From contig QULU01000002.1 of assembly GCA_003481775.1 (NCBI GenBank), positions 1 to 64,000 of the forward strand: a DNA stretch of 64,000 nucleotides, in the 5' to 3' direction. Each line of letters opens with the position of its first letter. Position 1 is the first letter of the stretch. The translations under genes were made by a program, and so were the position numbers. Positions 44,855 through 54,201 of the stretch are shown here, piece after piece. Under the pieces are notes generated by a model. It was not told the DNA's origin and did not search any database. It was given only the letters and a program-made list of their open reading frames with translations. Source of the stretch: Clostridiaceae bacterium OM02-2AC. GTDB taxonomy: Bacteria > Bacillota_I > Bacilli_A > Erysipelotrichales > Erysipelotrichaceae.

Positions 44855-46888
44855 TTAACCTTCAGTTTCCTGCGTATGTGCACGAATATAGCTTTGAATA
44901 TCCTCACTGCTTTCCAGTGCTGCCAGCTGCTCAATACTCTTCTTTTTGGAGAAAATATTCAGCACATCATTCAGGATACGGATATGCTTGGTCTGATCCT
45001 CCGCACATAGTACGATGATGATGCGCGCCTGCTTTCCATTCAGAAAGGTGACCGGATGCTTAAAGGTGCACAAGGATACATCCAGCTGCTTCACGCCCTT
45101 TTCAATCGCCGCATGCGCAAGCACAAGACCATCCGCAAGAAACATCATCAAGCCACGGTTTCGCTGATCCGCAACGATTGCCTCAACATATTCCTGCGTG
45201 ATGGAATCCTCCATTAGCAACGGACGGCAGGACAGGCGCAAGGCCTCCTCCCAGTCACAATCCTCCCGGCAAATCTGAATATGCGAGGGCTTGAGATAAT
45301 ACACCAGATTCTGTCCGAAATTACGGTGTGGAACCGTACGAATCTGTATGCTGGAATAGTAGTCCTGCAAATCCTTTTCAAATTCATCCAGCTTGGAGGA
45401 TGGAATATAGCTGGTTGCCAGTCGTACGATTTCCTGAATTTGCAGATTGGCCTGCGGTTCTGTATACATGCAGTTGCGCAGTATGGTAACCCTGTCCTGA
45501 TCCGTCAGAATCGGGTGCACAACAATCAGCTTCTTTTCCTTCGGCAGGACAACCGTGGAGATCACAACATCAAAATCGTGATTTTCCTCATACTGACTCA
45601 ATGGCAGATTCACAATTTCGGTTGCCTGCGGCACCAGAGAAGCCACCTCATTTCGCAGCATATTTCCTGTGCCGATTCCGTTTGGACAGATAATCAGGAT
45701 GCGTAAATTGCGCTTCTGTGTCTGATTGGTCGTCAGAAAAGCTCCAAAATGCAGTGTGATATAGGCCACCTCAGCATCGGATATCAGACAGCCCAGCTTC
45801 TTTTCCAGATATTCACAGGACTTCTTCGTAATCTCGTAAAGCTCCTCATACTCCGTCTTGATGCTGTTCAGCATTGGATTTCCCAGCTGAATACCATAGC
45901 GGTAGCGATAGAGGGATGTCTTCAAATGCGCATTGATCGCATCCACCAGCTCCTCCTCCTGATCAAAGAATATACAGGTCAGACGCTCAAATTCATGAAC
46001 AAGATTTTTTGAGATTTCATAGGTTTCATCCTGTTCCTTCATAACGTTGACAGGAATCGTCTGCAGTCTTGACCCCAGCAGATGCAGTGTCACATAAACC
46101 TTCTCGCCATTTTCCAAATCCGGGAAATACTGTGAAACAAGATGATACTCCCTTGTTTCTACAATTTCCTCCTCATCCATATCCGAGAACGTCAGCTGAT
46201 CGCTGCGTTTGTCGATCGCCGACATGAAAACAGCAAGTGTCGGCAGTACACCGCTGACATATTCCGCATGCAGCTCACTTTCGATTTTCTTCAGCTTTAC
46301 CAAAATTTCACGGATATACTGCTCATTTTCCGCAAGGACAACCTGCCGGTCGTAATACTCCCAAAGCGATGGAAACAGCATAAAGAAAATCGCCCGCTTC
46401 TTGATTGTATCCCCTGCGATACGATAGCCGCTTTTGATATCGTAGGTCAGCTCCAGATTGTAATTTTCCAGAAACCGTATGACATTTTTAAGATCATTGA
46501 TGACTGTGTTTCTGCTGACCTGGCATACCTCCATGAAGTTCTCTATATACAGCGGATGGGAACGGATAATGATTGCGCATATCTCAATCCGGTTACGCTC
46601 ATCCGGTGTAAAGACATGGTAGTTATCACTCCCCTGATCACTCATTGCCTCCTGTATCCTTCTGGACTGTTCACTGCTTACAAAAATGCCTTTACCGCGT
46701 TCCTGAACAAGCGGATCGATATCCTGATCCTCCAGCCACTCATTGATTTTTGTGATATCATAATACACACTGCGTCTTGATATCTGCATTTCATCCGCAA
46801 GATCCTGGATTTTCAGATATCCTCCGGCATACATAAGCCTTTTTAAAATTTCCTGACAGCGCTTGTCAAGATTCAACATAATATTCAT
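44855..46888 (-). CDS. BglG/MtlR-family PRD transcriptional activator with PTS domains
   Basis: A 677-residue regulator: N-terminal HTH (LKIQDLADEMQISRRSVYYD), a second HTH/Mga-like region (MEVCQVSRNTVINDLKNV), two PRDs, a IIB-like domain (LIICPNGIGTGNMLR, Cys in ICPNG) and a C-terminal IIA-like domain (LVLAHAAIEKGVKQLD). This layout is that of MtlR/ManR-type DNA-binding activators. It reads the phosphorylation state of the adjacent ascorbate-type PTS and should activate that operon. ATG at 46888 follows GGGAGGA. Confidence 0.94.
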   Translation of the reverse strand: MNIMLNLDKRCQEILKRLMYAGGYLKIQDLADEMQISRRSVYYDITKINEWLEDQDIDPLVQERGKGIFVSSEQSRRIQEAMSDQGSDNYHVFTPDERNRIEICAIIIRSHPLYIENFMEVCQVSRNTVINDLKNVIRFLENYNLELTYDIKSGYRIAGDTIKKRAIFFMLFPSLWEYYDRQVVLAENEQYIREILVKLKKIESELHAEYVSGVLPTLAVFMSAIDKRSDQLTFSDMDEEEIVETREYHLVSQYFPDLENGEKVYVTLHLLGSRLQTIPVNVMKEQDETYEISKNLVHEFERLTCIFFDQEEELVDAINAHLKTSLYRYRYGIQLGNPMLNSIKTEYEELYEITKKSCEYLEKKLGCLISDAEVAYITLHFGAFLTTNQTQKRNLRILIICPNGIGTGNMLRNEVASLVPQATEIVNLPLSQYEENHDFDVVISTVVLPKEKKLIVVHPILTDQDRVTILRNCMYTEPQANLQIQEIVRLATSYIPSSKLDEFEKDLQDYYSSIQIRTVPHRNFGQNLVYYLKPSHIQICREDCDWEEALRLSCRPLLMEDSITQEYVEAIVADQRNRGLMMFLADGLVLAHAAIEKGVKQLDVSLCTFKHPVTFLNGKQARIIIVLCAEDQTKHIRILNDVLNIFSKKKSIEQLAALESSEDIQSYIRAHTQETEG

Positions 46889-46915
46889 GCAATTCCTCCC
46901 GCGTCTTAAACGAAA

Positions 46916-47587
46916 TCATGCTTTATTCAATAGCTGTTTGACTTTTTTATGGTATGGCGTACCCTTCAGATTCACTCTGGCTTTGTTCAGATACAGCTCC
47001 ATCTGCCGGCGGTTTTTCTGGTAGGAATATTGCAGTCCAAGCAGATATTGTAAAATGCCAATCTGCACCTGCTGATCCTGCTTCTGATCCTTCTTGATTT
47101 TTTCTGCTTCCTTTTTCTCAAGGAGAGCCTCCATTCCTGCGATATCCTCACTCTTTTTTTCAATCATGATGCGAAACAGCATTTGGTCATATAAAAGCTC
47201 TTCCTCCCCTGCGCTTTTCTCAATATGAGCAAGCAGCCGTTCACATACGTCCCTGTTTTCCCTGTCAAGGAAATAGAAGAAGGTCTGACTTGCGATCTGA
47301 TATGCCTGCGCATTTGTAAGCCTGCTGTCGAGCAGCTTTCTGGTCTGTTCTTCGATCTTACGATTGTTTCCCTGTGCCAGATAGACGCGCAGTGTATTCC
47401 AGTTACGGTCATATTCTTTAAAAAACAACGTGAATGCCTTGCTGTTCAGCATGGTGAGAACCTTATCGTAGTGTCCGTTATGAAGCTGTTTCAACACCCT
47501 GTTCCATAAGAGACTACGAATGATAAAGGGAACAGCAACCGCGATCATAATAATCGTCAGTAAGACGAGAAGCATAATTTTATTCAT
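46916..47587 (-). CDS. Membrane-anchored helical (TPR-like) protein
   Basis: A 223-residue protein with one N-terminal hydrophobic segment (about 4-26) and a cytoplasmic helical region with repeat-like pairs (GHYDKVLTMLNSKAFTLFF, LYDQMLFRIMIEKK) and a Lys/Glu-rich stretch (KKEAEKIKKDQKQDQQ). ATG at 47587 follows GGGAG; the longer reading has no ribosome-binding site. Not recognised at family level; a scaffold role is possible. Confidence 0.65.
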   Translation of the reverse strand: MNKIMLLVLLTIIMIAVAVPFIIRSLLWNRVLKQLHNGHYDKVLTMLNSKAFTLFFKEYDRNWNTLRVYLAQGNNRKIEEQTRKLLDSRLTNAQAYQIASQTFFYFLDRENRDVCERLLAHIEKSAGEEELLYDQMLFRIMIEKKSEDIAGMEALLEKKEAEKIKKDQKQDQQVQIGILQYLLGLQYSYQKNRRQMELYLNKARVNLKGTPYHKKVKQLLNKA

Positions 47588-47852
47588 ACAATCACTCCCA
47601 CGATATCCGAATCCAATGTTTCTATTTATAAAATAACAAGCATGGCTTTTAAAATCAAATCCAAATCTTTTCACATCTTTTGACACAATCTGTACAAATT
47701 TGGATTCTATCCTTTTATAGTTTAAAGACAGGGATCGCTGTTTCCCGGGAAATTTCATACAATAGAGGAAAAAAAAGAGGCATGCTTTTTAGCAGCATAC
47801 CCCATAAACCATGCCCAAATGACTATCTAGCGTCAAATCAGTCTCTGTTTTG

Positions 47853-47878
47853 AAAAACGGCAGATACCTGCCGTTTTG
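47853..47878. terminator. Terminator after the aldolase gene
   Basis: AAAACGGCAG pairs perfectly with CTGCCGTTTT around a four-base loop. Confidence 0.9.
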
Positions 47879-47883
47879 TTTGA

Positions 47884-48753
47884 TTATTCAGCTTTACCGT
47901 AAGAACCGAATTCTTTCATCATAGATGTAACTTTATCTTTGATTGCATCGCATCCTGGTTTCAGCAGTTTACGAGGATCGTATCCTTTGCCTTCCAGGTC
48001 TTTTCCAGCTTCTACATATTTACGAGTAGCATCTGCGAATACCAGCTGCAGCTCTGTATTTACGTTGATCTTAGAAACACCTAAAGAGATAGCCTTAGCA
48101 ATCTGATCAGCAGGGATTCCTGATCCACCGTGCAGTACCAGCGGTTTTCCGTTAGTTACATCCTGGATTTCTCCCAGACGTTCAAAGTTCAGACCAGCCC
48201 AGTCAGCAGGGTATTTCCCGTGGATGTTACCGATTCCGGCAGCCAGGAAGTCTACGCCCAGCTCAGCGATTGTCTTACATTCCTGAGGATCAGCAAGCTC
48301 ACCCATGGAAGCAACACCATCTTCTTCACCACCGATTCCACCAACTTCGCATTCGATGGATAATCCTTTAGAATGAGCCAGCTCGATCATTTCCTTGGAT
48401 TTTGCCAGGTTTTCTTCAAATGCATAGTGAGAACCGTCAAACATTACAGATGTAAATCCAGCTTCGATGCAGGCTTTTGCCCCTTCGTAGCTTCCGTGAT
48501 CCAGGTGCAGAGCAACCGGTACGGTGATTCCCAGACTGTCGTGAACTTCTTTAACCATAGCTACTACGGTCTTGAATCCACACATGTATTTAGCAGCACC
48601 TTCAGATACTCCTAACATAACTGGAGATTTAGCTTCTTCAGCTGCCAGTAAAATCATCTTTGTCCATTCAAGGTTGTTAATGTTGAAAGCACCAACTGCG
48701 TAATGACCTTCGTGTGCTTTATTCAGCATTTCTGTTGCGGATACTAATGCCAT
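47884..48753 (-). CDS. fba: Class II fructose-1,6-bisphosphate aldolase
   Basis: A 289-residue zinc-dependent glycolytic aldolase. VALHLDHGS (zinc His and catalytic Asp), IECEVGGIGGEEDG, GNIHGKYP and VLHGGSGIP (zinc His) are clear, and VSKINVNTELQ closes the active site. ATG at 48753 follows AAAGGAGGAAATT. Strong codon use suits a highly expressed gene; own terminator. Confidence 0.97.
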   Translation of the reverse strand: MALVSATEMLNKAHEGHYAVGAFNINNLEWTKMILLAAEEAKSPVMLGVSEGAAKYMCGFKTVVAMVKEVHDSLGITVPVALHLDHGSYEGAKACIEAGFTSVMFDGSHYAFEENLAKSKEMIELAHSKGLSIECEVGGIGGEEDGVASMGELADPQECKTIAELGVDFLAAGIGNIHGKYPADWAGLNFERLGEIQDVTNGKPLVLHGGSGIPADQIAKAISLGVSKINVNTELQLVFADATRKYVEAGKDLEGKGYDPRKLLKPGCDAIKDKVTSMMKEFGSYGKAE

Positions 48754-49015
48754 AATCAATTTCCTCCTTTAGTCTCTTAACACTATTATTCTACTGCATT
48801 TTTCCCCTTTTGAAAAGCTTTTGAACACATATTTTCAAAAAAGGGCATATTTAAAGGCTCCTGTTCACAATTATGCTGAAGCAGCCTGCTATTCTAATCA
48901 ACATCTTTCACAGCATCAGGGAAAGCGTGCAGGCCTGTGATCGATATTTCCCGTGTTTACAGCGTATACAATGCCTTTTGACCTGCACATTCCAACGATG
49001 TAAAGCGGAAAAAGA

Positions 49016-49050
49016 AAAAGGGGGAAGAATATTTAGAATTCTTCATCCCC
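49016..49050 (-). terminator. Terminator overlapping the end of rpoE
   Basis: On the minus strand GGGGATGAAGAAT pairs with ATTCTTCCCCC followed by U-rich sequence. The stop codon of the delta subunit gene lies in the loop. Confidence 0.85.
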
Positions 49051-49353
49051 TGCTTTTGCAGAATCATCTTCCTCGTAATCATCGTCGGATTCCTCATCAA
49101 TCAGAATTTCTTCCGTATCCACGACAACTTCATGATAGGTGTGGCGCTCTCTGAGGTCCCATTTGTTTTCTCCGACATTTACAAACCGGTCATCCAGTGA
49201 CAGGTCACTGTAAAACTGGGCAATATTATCTTCCTCCTGCTGCTTCGTAAATGCCATTACCTGGCAGACCTCTTCCCACAGCTTCAGGAATACAATTGCT
49301 TTCTTCTTCGTAGACATCAAATCATATGCTACATCGATCATAGACTTTTTCAT
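49033..49353 (-). CDS. rpoE: DNA-directed RNA polymerase delta subunit
   Basis: A 106-residue delta factor. The N-terminal winged domain (MIDVAYDLMSTKKKAIVFLKLWEEV region) and LSLDDRFVNVGENKWDLRER match RpoE of Bacilli. The acidic tail (EESDDDYEEDD) is only about 30 residues, against about 80 in Bacillus subtilis. It stimulates polymerase recycling. The order DUF1934-argS-rpoE is conserved in many Firmicutes. GGAGG is 14 bases from the ATG, rather far. Confidence 0.93.
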   Translation of the reverse strand: MKKSMIDVAYDLMSTKKKAIVFLKLWEEVCQVMAFTKQQEEDNIAQFYSDLSLDDRFVNVGENKWDLRERHTYHEVVVDTEEILIDEESDDDYEEDDSAKAGDEEF

Positions 49354-49371
49354 AATAACTTCACGTTCCTC

Positions 49372-51015
49372 CTACATTTTTTCAATGGCGTCAACGCCGA
49401 TCAGATATAAGGCATTTTTCAATGTGATCTTTGTGGCCTTCAGCAGAGCCAGTCGCTGGGAAGAAAGTTCCGGCTGCTGAGGATCTATTACCTTGCATAC
49501 ATTATAGAAGCTGTGGAAATGCTGTGCCAGCTTCTGAATATAGTTGCATACCTTATGCGGTGCACGGGAACGTGCAGCATCGCTCACTACGTTCGTAAAT
49601 TCATTGATATACTTCATCAGTGCGATTTCCTTTTCATGCGTCAGCAGTTCAAAAGACTGTGCCTCCGCAATTTCGGAAGCCTGACGCAGAATCGAACAGA
49701 TACGGGCATGTGCATACTGTGCATAGTATACAGGGTTGTCATTGCTCTGTTTTCTGGCAAGGCCCAGATCAAAATCCAGGTGTGTATCCACGGCGCGCTG
49801 TACAAAGAAATAGCGCACGGCATCCACACCAACCTCTTCACAGAGTTCACGGATGGTTACCGCATTGCCAAGACGCTTGCTCATCTTGACCTCTTCACCG
49901 TTTTCAACAAGACGTACCATCTGGATGATATCGACCTGCAGCTTGTCCGGATTATTTCCCAGAGCTTCAATACTTGCCTTCAGACGGGGAATATATCCAT
50001 GATGATCCGCACCAAGCAGATCCACGAGCAGATCATAGCCACGATCCAGCTTATCCTTATGATATGCTATATCCGGTACCAGATATGTGTAGGAGCCATC
50101 CTTTTTTCTAAGAACACGGTCCTTATCATCCCCGAAGCGTGTTGTCGCAAACCAGAGGGCACCGTCTTCTTCATACGTAAGCCCCTTTTCATGCAGAACC
50201 TCCAGCGCCTTTTCGACCTTTCCTTCATCGCGAATACTCTGTTCACTGCTCCATACATCGAAGTGTACACGGAAATTATCCAGGTCACGACGGATTTTAT
50301 CAAGCTCGAATGCAATTCCCTTTTCCTTGAAGAATTTCAGATTGGCATCGCTGTATTCCACATAAACATCCTTATATTCATCCGCGATCGCGATCGCAAT
50401 CTTTTTAACATCCTCGCCATGATAGCCATCCTCGGGCAGATCAAAATCCAGCCCCAGATGCTCTCGGTATCTCGCCTGCAGACTCTTGCCTAGATTCACA
50501 ATCTGATTTCCGGCATCATTTACATAATATTCCCGACATACATCATAGCCGCTTGCTTTCATCAGGCGGGTGATGCTATCACCCCAGGCTGCACCTCGTG
50601 CATGCCCCAGATGCAGATCGCCTGTTGGATTGGCGGAAACGTATTCCACATTTACCTTCAGACCGTTTCCATCCTTGCTGTTTCCGTAGCTGTCCTGCTC
50701 CTGCAAAACCTTCGTTATGATTTGCGCAAGGGATGTGTTCTTAATCGTAAAGTTGATAAAGCCGGGCCCTGCGATTTCACAGCCTTCAATATCTGCCGCT
50801 GCTTTATCCAGCGCCTCTACGATAGCCTCTGCTATTTTACGCGGGTTGTTTTTTAAAATTCTGGTCAGCTGCATTGCCACATTGGTAGAATAATCACCAT
50901 GGCTTTTGTCCTTTGGTATTTCAATCACGATGGACGCCGTATCCAGTTCTGTATCAAATGCTTTCTGCACGGCATTCCTCAATGCCTGTTTCAAGTTGTT
51001 TTCTATCTGATTCAC
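49372..51015 (-). CDS. argS: Arginyl-tRNA synthetase
   Basis: A 547-residue class I synthetase. ANPTGDLHLGHARGAAWGD holds the HIGH motif, VKMSKRLGN the KMSK-type motif; the N-terminal Add1 domain and C-terminal DALR anticodon domain are complete. The start is GTG at 51015 after GGAGG, overlapping the DUF1934 stop codon (GTGA). Confidence 0.97.
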   Translation of the reverse strand: MNQIENNLKQALRNAVQKAFDTELDTASIVIEIPKDKSHGDYSTNVAMQLTRILKNNPRKIAEAIVEALDKAAADIEGCEIAGPGFINFTIKNTSLAQIITKVLQEQDSYGNSKDGNGLKVNVEYVSANPTGDLHLGHARGAAWGDSITRLMKASGYDVCREYYVNDAGNQIVNLGKSLQARYREHLGLDFDLPEDGYHGEDVKKIAIAIADEYKDVYVEYSDANLKFFKEKGIAFELDKIRRDLDNFRVHFDVWSSEQSIRDEGKVEKALEVLHEKGLTYEEDGALWFATTRFGDDKDRVLRKKDGSYTYLVPDIAYHKDKLDRGYDLLVDLLGADHHGYIPRLKASIEALGNNPDKLQVDIIQMVRLVENGEEVKMSKRLGNAVTIRELCEEVGVDAVRYFFVQRAVDTHLDFDLGLARKQSNDNPVYYAQYAHARICSILRQASEIAEAQSFELLTHEKEIALMKYINEFTNVVSDAARSRAPHKVCNYIQKLAQHFHSFYNVCKVIDPQQPELSSQRLALLKATKITLKNALYLIGVDAIEKM

Positions 51016-51404
51016 GCCTTATCCTCCTTTAAGATCCAAAGGATACGATACCCGTCCGTGACTTCATCACCGCTTAGAATATCATATTCAATGGCTATAA
51101 TATTTTCTCTTTTTATATATTTATGCGTAAAAACTCCGATATCAATCGTTCCAAATTCTGACAGAACAGATCCTGTCGTCTGCTTTTTATGCTGAAACGT
51201 CAGCCTTGTCATGAGTTCTCCATCCCGTTTGATGCGAAGCTCCTCTTCCTCGGCCTCTACGCTGACCATCGTATTGCTGCCGCGCTCCGTGTAGGAAAGT
51301 CGAAGACAGCCGTCCGAATTAGAAAAAAAAGCCTGTCCTTCAAACATAAGGTTTCGCTCTTCTGTGTAAAGATGTTTCTGTTTTACTACGATATGCTTTT
51401 TCAT
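51012..51404 (-). CDS. DUF1934 (calycin-like beta-barrel) protein
   Basis: A 130-residue single-domain protein with alternating beta strands, RLTFQHKKQTTGSVLSEFG and GVFTHKYIKRE in the family pattern. DUF1934 proteins usually stand beside argS; no function has been assigned. ATG at 51404 follows GTGGTGA. Coupled to argS by a four-base overlap. Confidence 0.87.
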   Translation of the reverse strand: MKKHIVVKQKHLYTEERNLMFEGQAFFSNSDGCLRLSYTERGSNTMVSVEAEEEELRIKRDGELMTRLTFQHKKQTTGSVLSEFGTIDIGVFTHKYIKRENIIAIEYDILSGDEVTDGYRILWILKEDKA

Positions 51405-51591
51405 GCTGTCACCACTTATCATGAGCATTATAGCAGAAATTGAATATCGTGCAACCTTTTTTTCACTTTTTCTCTCTAAATTTTTAACTGGCACTTTCCG
51501 CTTAAAATCAGCTTACGAGTCTTTTTTCACAAAGCGCTTAGCTTATTATAAAAGTAGAATAACAAAAACGGTTCGCATTTCATATTCAATT

Positions 51592-51617
51592 AGTAGAATA
51601 TAGAAGCATATTCTACT
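51592..51617. repeat. Perfect inverted repeat AGTAGAATAT / ATATTCTACT
   Basis: Ten-base arms with a six-base loop. The half-site GTAGAAT recurs at 51554 and 52069. There is no U-run, so an operator is more likely than a terminator. Confidence 0.6.
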
Positions 51618-51720
51618 TTGAGAATGAGATATCCTGCAAAAGGTGATCTATCTTAAAAAGGGATATACCTCTTCTAGGATTTTCCTTTCTTTCTCCGCTC
51701 TCTAATCGGATTCCGGTATA

Positions 51721-51831
51721 AAAACTCTTCCTTATATTATATAGGAGCTGAATCACAGGCAATCAATTTTTGAAAAACTCTTCCTTATATTATATAGGAC
51801 AGATATAAAACTCTTCCTTATAATATATAGG
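51721..51831. repeat. Three copies of a 25-base repeat in the pbp upstream region
   Basis: AAAACTCTTCCTTATATTAT followed by ATAGG occurs at 51721, 51774 and 51807 (the last with one changed base, TATAAT for TATTAT). Each copy contains an imperfect palindrome TCCTTATAT-TATATAGGA. Spacing is 53 then 33 bases. The 51405-52159 gap holds no gene; 51832-52159 is AT-rich with no further repeats seen. Confidence 0.85.
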
Positions 51832-52159
51832 GTGTAAAATCATAGAATCTATCCACCTGAATACAAAAGATACTCTCTTATATAAAATCACAATCCATAT
51901 ATGAATATTATCATATTCCTTTTATAGAATATAAATTAGACCACATCAAATAATAGTTTCTGTACGCTACAGATTTCTGTAAATATCTTGCAATCCCATT
52001 TTTTTATCCTTCCTCATAACAAGTGACTGCTTACCCTATTATTATATCAATAGTATTATATTATACTTGTAGAATATTAGAGGATGGTGTATACCACTTT
52101 CATATTTTGTGTTTAAAGCACGCACAAACGCTCACACTAATAGCATACGAGGTGTTGCT

Positions 52160-54022
52160 ATGAAAAAAATCCGCAAGCTGGTGTTTGGAATGATTTTTGT
52201 ACTGCTCACACTGATAGTATGCGTCTATGCCTATGCTCTGTTTAATCGGCTCCCGCTGGATGAACAGCGAAAGAACATAACGATCTATGATGTGAATGGT
52301 GATATCATATACGAATCCAATTTCAAAAAAAATATGCAATGGACATCCATTGACGACATTCCCGAATTTGTTCAGGATGCTTTTGTGAGTGTAGAAGATA
52401 AACGGTTCTATTACCATGCAGGCTTTGATCCTGTGCGTATCACAAAGGCGCTGGGTACCAATCTCATTCATCGGGATATCCGTCAGGGCGGATCCACCAT
52501 TACGCAGCAATATGCAAAGAATCTGTTTCTGACAAATGAACAGACCTTATCGAGAAAGGTGCAGGAATTTTTTTATGCCGCCCGTCTGGAAATGCAGTAC
52601 AGCAAAAAGGATATCCTGGAGGGATATCTGAACACTGTCTATTTCGGTCATGGAGTTTACGGCGTTAATGCTGCGGCGGAGTATTTCTTCGACAAGAAGC
52701 TAAGTCAGCTCAGCATAGCGGAGACAGCGATGCTGATCGGTATCCCAAACGGCCCCAGTATCTACTCCCCATTTCTGCACAAAGACAATGCGATCAAGCG
52801 AGAGCATCTCATTCTTGAGGTTTTGAAAAATAACGGCGTCATCACATCATCACAGTACGAGCAGGCCATGAAGGAGAAGCTGAAGCTGTCCACCAATGTA
52901 AACATCAGTACCTACGGCATTGATGAATACTACATCGATGCGGTCATTCAGGAGCTTAGCAAGCTCAATATCGATTTAAACCGGGAAATCCATGTTCACA
53001 CCTATTATGATCCAAAGGTACAGATGCAGCTGAGCAATGCGGTCACAAAGCACGTGGATCTGGGCAGTGAGCTGGAGGTTGCCGGTATTATCACACAGCC
53101 CTTTACCGGAAATGTGATGGCCATGGTCGGAGGTAAGGATTATACGATTTCACAATACAATCGCGCCATCTACTCCTCCCGGCAGGTAGCCAGCACCATA
53201 AAGCCGCTGCTGTATTACTGCGCCCTGCAGCAGGGCTTCACCCCCTCCACGCAGTTCACCTCGCAGAAGACAACCTTCCGCATTTCCGATGATGAGGAGT
53301 ATGCACCGACCAATTACGGCAATGTATATGCGAACGGAAAAATTTCCATGATCAATGCCATTTCCCTGAGTGACAATATCTATGCGGTCAAAACGCAGCT
53401 CTTTCTCGGTGTAGATACGCTGCATAACGCTCTCCTTGATTTCAACATCCGCCAGTCCTCTCCGAATCCAAGTGAAGCACTTGGAACCGTGAATATGTCA
53501 CTTCTGGAGCTTAGCCGCATTTACAATACCTTCGCCTCCGAGGGTCTGTATGTTAAGCCTGCCCTCATTTCCCATATCACAAGCGGTGATGATGTTGTCT
53601 ACAAGCGCGAGGTTCAGCCGAAGCGGCTGCTGCAGCGGGATGAAACACTGATTTTGAATCAGATGATGACCTCCACCTTTGATATCCGTAACAAGTCCTA
53701 TACCTTTCCAAGCATGTACGGACATGAGCCCGATATAACCGTAGCGGCGAAATCGGGAACCAGTGACTGGGATTCTCTGGTTATGGGCTTCAATCCGGAA
53801 TACACCGTAGGCATCTGGAGCGGCTTCGATGACAACCGCGAGCTGGAAAAGCAGTATTACACCATCAGCAAGGATATCTTCAAGGATACCTTCAACGGCC
53901 TGTACAAAAAGCGCAAGGGTGTCTGGTATCAGCCAAGCGATGCCATACAGGAAAAACGGGTAAACCCGATCAGCGGTGCCGAAGACTCCAGCGGTTCCCT
54001 CTACTGGTTTAAAAAGGAGTAG
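52160..54022 (+). CDS. Class A penicillin-binding protein (PBP1A-type)
   Basis: A 620-residue bifunctional cell-wall synthase. One N-terminal membrane anchor (about 8-28); glycosyltransferase family 51 motifs EDKRFYYHAGFD and RQGGSTITQQYAKN; transpeptidase motifs VASTIKP (SxxK), LSDN (SxN) and AAKSGTS (KTG-type, here KSG). It polymerises and cross-links peptidoglycan outside the membrane. ATG at 52160 follows GAGGTGTTGCT. Monocistronic. Confidence 0.95.
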   Translation: MKKIRKLVFGMIFVLLTLIVCVYAYALFNRLPLDEQRKNITIYDVNGDIIYESNFKKNMQWTSIDDIPEFVQDAFVSVEDKRFYYHAGFDPVRITKALGTNLIHRDIRQGGSTITQQYAKNLFLTNEQTLSRKVQEFFYAARLEMQYSKKDILEGYLNTVYFGHGVYGVNAAAEYFFDKKLSQLSIAETAMLIGIPNGPSIYSPFLHKDNAIKREHLILEVLKNNGVITSSQYEQAMKEKLKLSTNVNISTYGIDEYYIDAVIQELSKLNIDLNREIHVHTYYDPKVQMQLSNAVTKHVDLGSELEVAGIITQPFTGNVMAMVGGKDYTISQYNRAIYSSRQVASTIKPLLYYCALQQGFTPSTQFTSQKTTFRISDDEEYAPTNYGNVYANGKISMINAISLSDNIYAVKTQLFLGVDTLHNALLDFNIRQSSPNPSEALGTVNMSLLELSRIYNTFASEGLYVKPALISHITSGDDVVYKREVQPKRLLQRDETLILNQMMTSTFDIRNKSYTFPSMYGHEPDITVAAKSGTSDWDSLVMGFNPEYTVGIWSGFDDNRELEKQYYTISKDIFKDTFNGLYKKRKGVWYQPSDAIQEKRVNPISGAEDSSGSLYWFKKE

Positions 54023-54098
54023 CTGCAAAAAAAATTCAAAAAATTTTATAAAATCTGCTAAGCAGTAAAAAAAGCCGATGAATAGGCGGCCATTCCGT

Positions 54099-54137
54099 GC
54101 TGCGTCCTATCTTTGGACGCATTCATTTCGCAGCTTT
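54099..54137 (+). terminator. Hairpin between pbp and the first NlpC/P60 gene
   Basis: TGCGTCC pairs with GGACGCA around seven bases, and GCTGCG with CGCAGC encloses it, ending in UUUU. It may end the pbp transcript; it lies before the next promoter. Confidence 0.6.
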
Positions 54138-54151
54138 TACAGAAAATGGGT

Positions 54152-54180
54152 TTGCAAAAAGGAATTTTCTCTGTTAGAAT
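54152..54180 (+). promoter_or_regulatory. Sigma-A promoter of the first NlpC/P60 gene
   Basis: TTGCAA, 17-base spacer, TAGAAT, 21 bases before the start codon. Its paralogue has the same TTGCAA-17-TANAAT layout. Confidence 0.82.
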
Positions 54181-54201
54181 GCAAAACTGTGAGGTGACAA
54201 C

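Noticed and set aside
51721..51831. Possible CRISPR array
   Set aside because: Only three repeat copies with unequal spacing (53 and 33 bases), no uniform spacers and no cas genes nearby.
52100..52510. Minus-strand 136-residue ORF over the pbp start
   Set aside because: Antisense to the glycosyltransferase motifs of the penicillin-binding protein gene; no start signal.
54042..54150. c-di-AMP (ydaO-type) riboswitch before the NlpC/P60 gene
   Set aside because: Such riboswitches often precede wall hydrolases, but the conserved ydaO sequence blocks are not visible, and the hairpins lie upstream of the promoter rather than in the leader.
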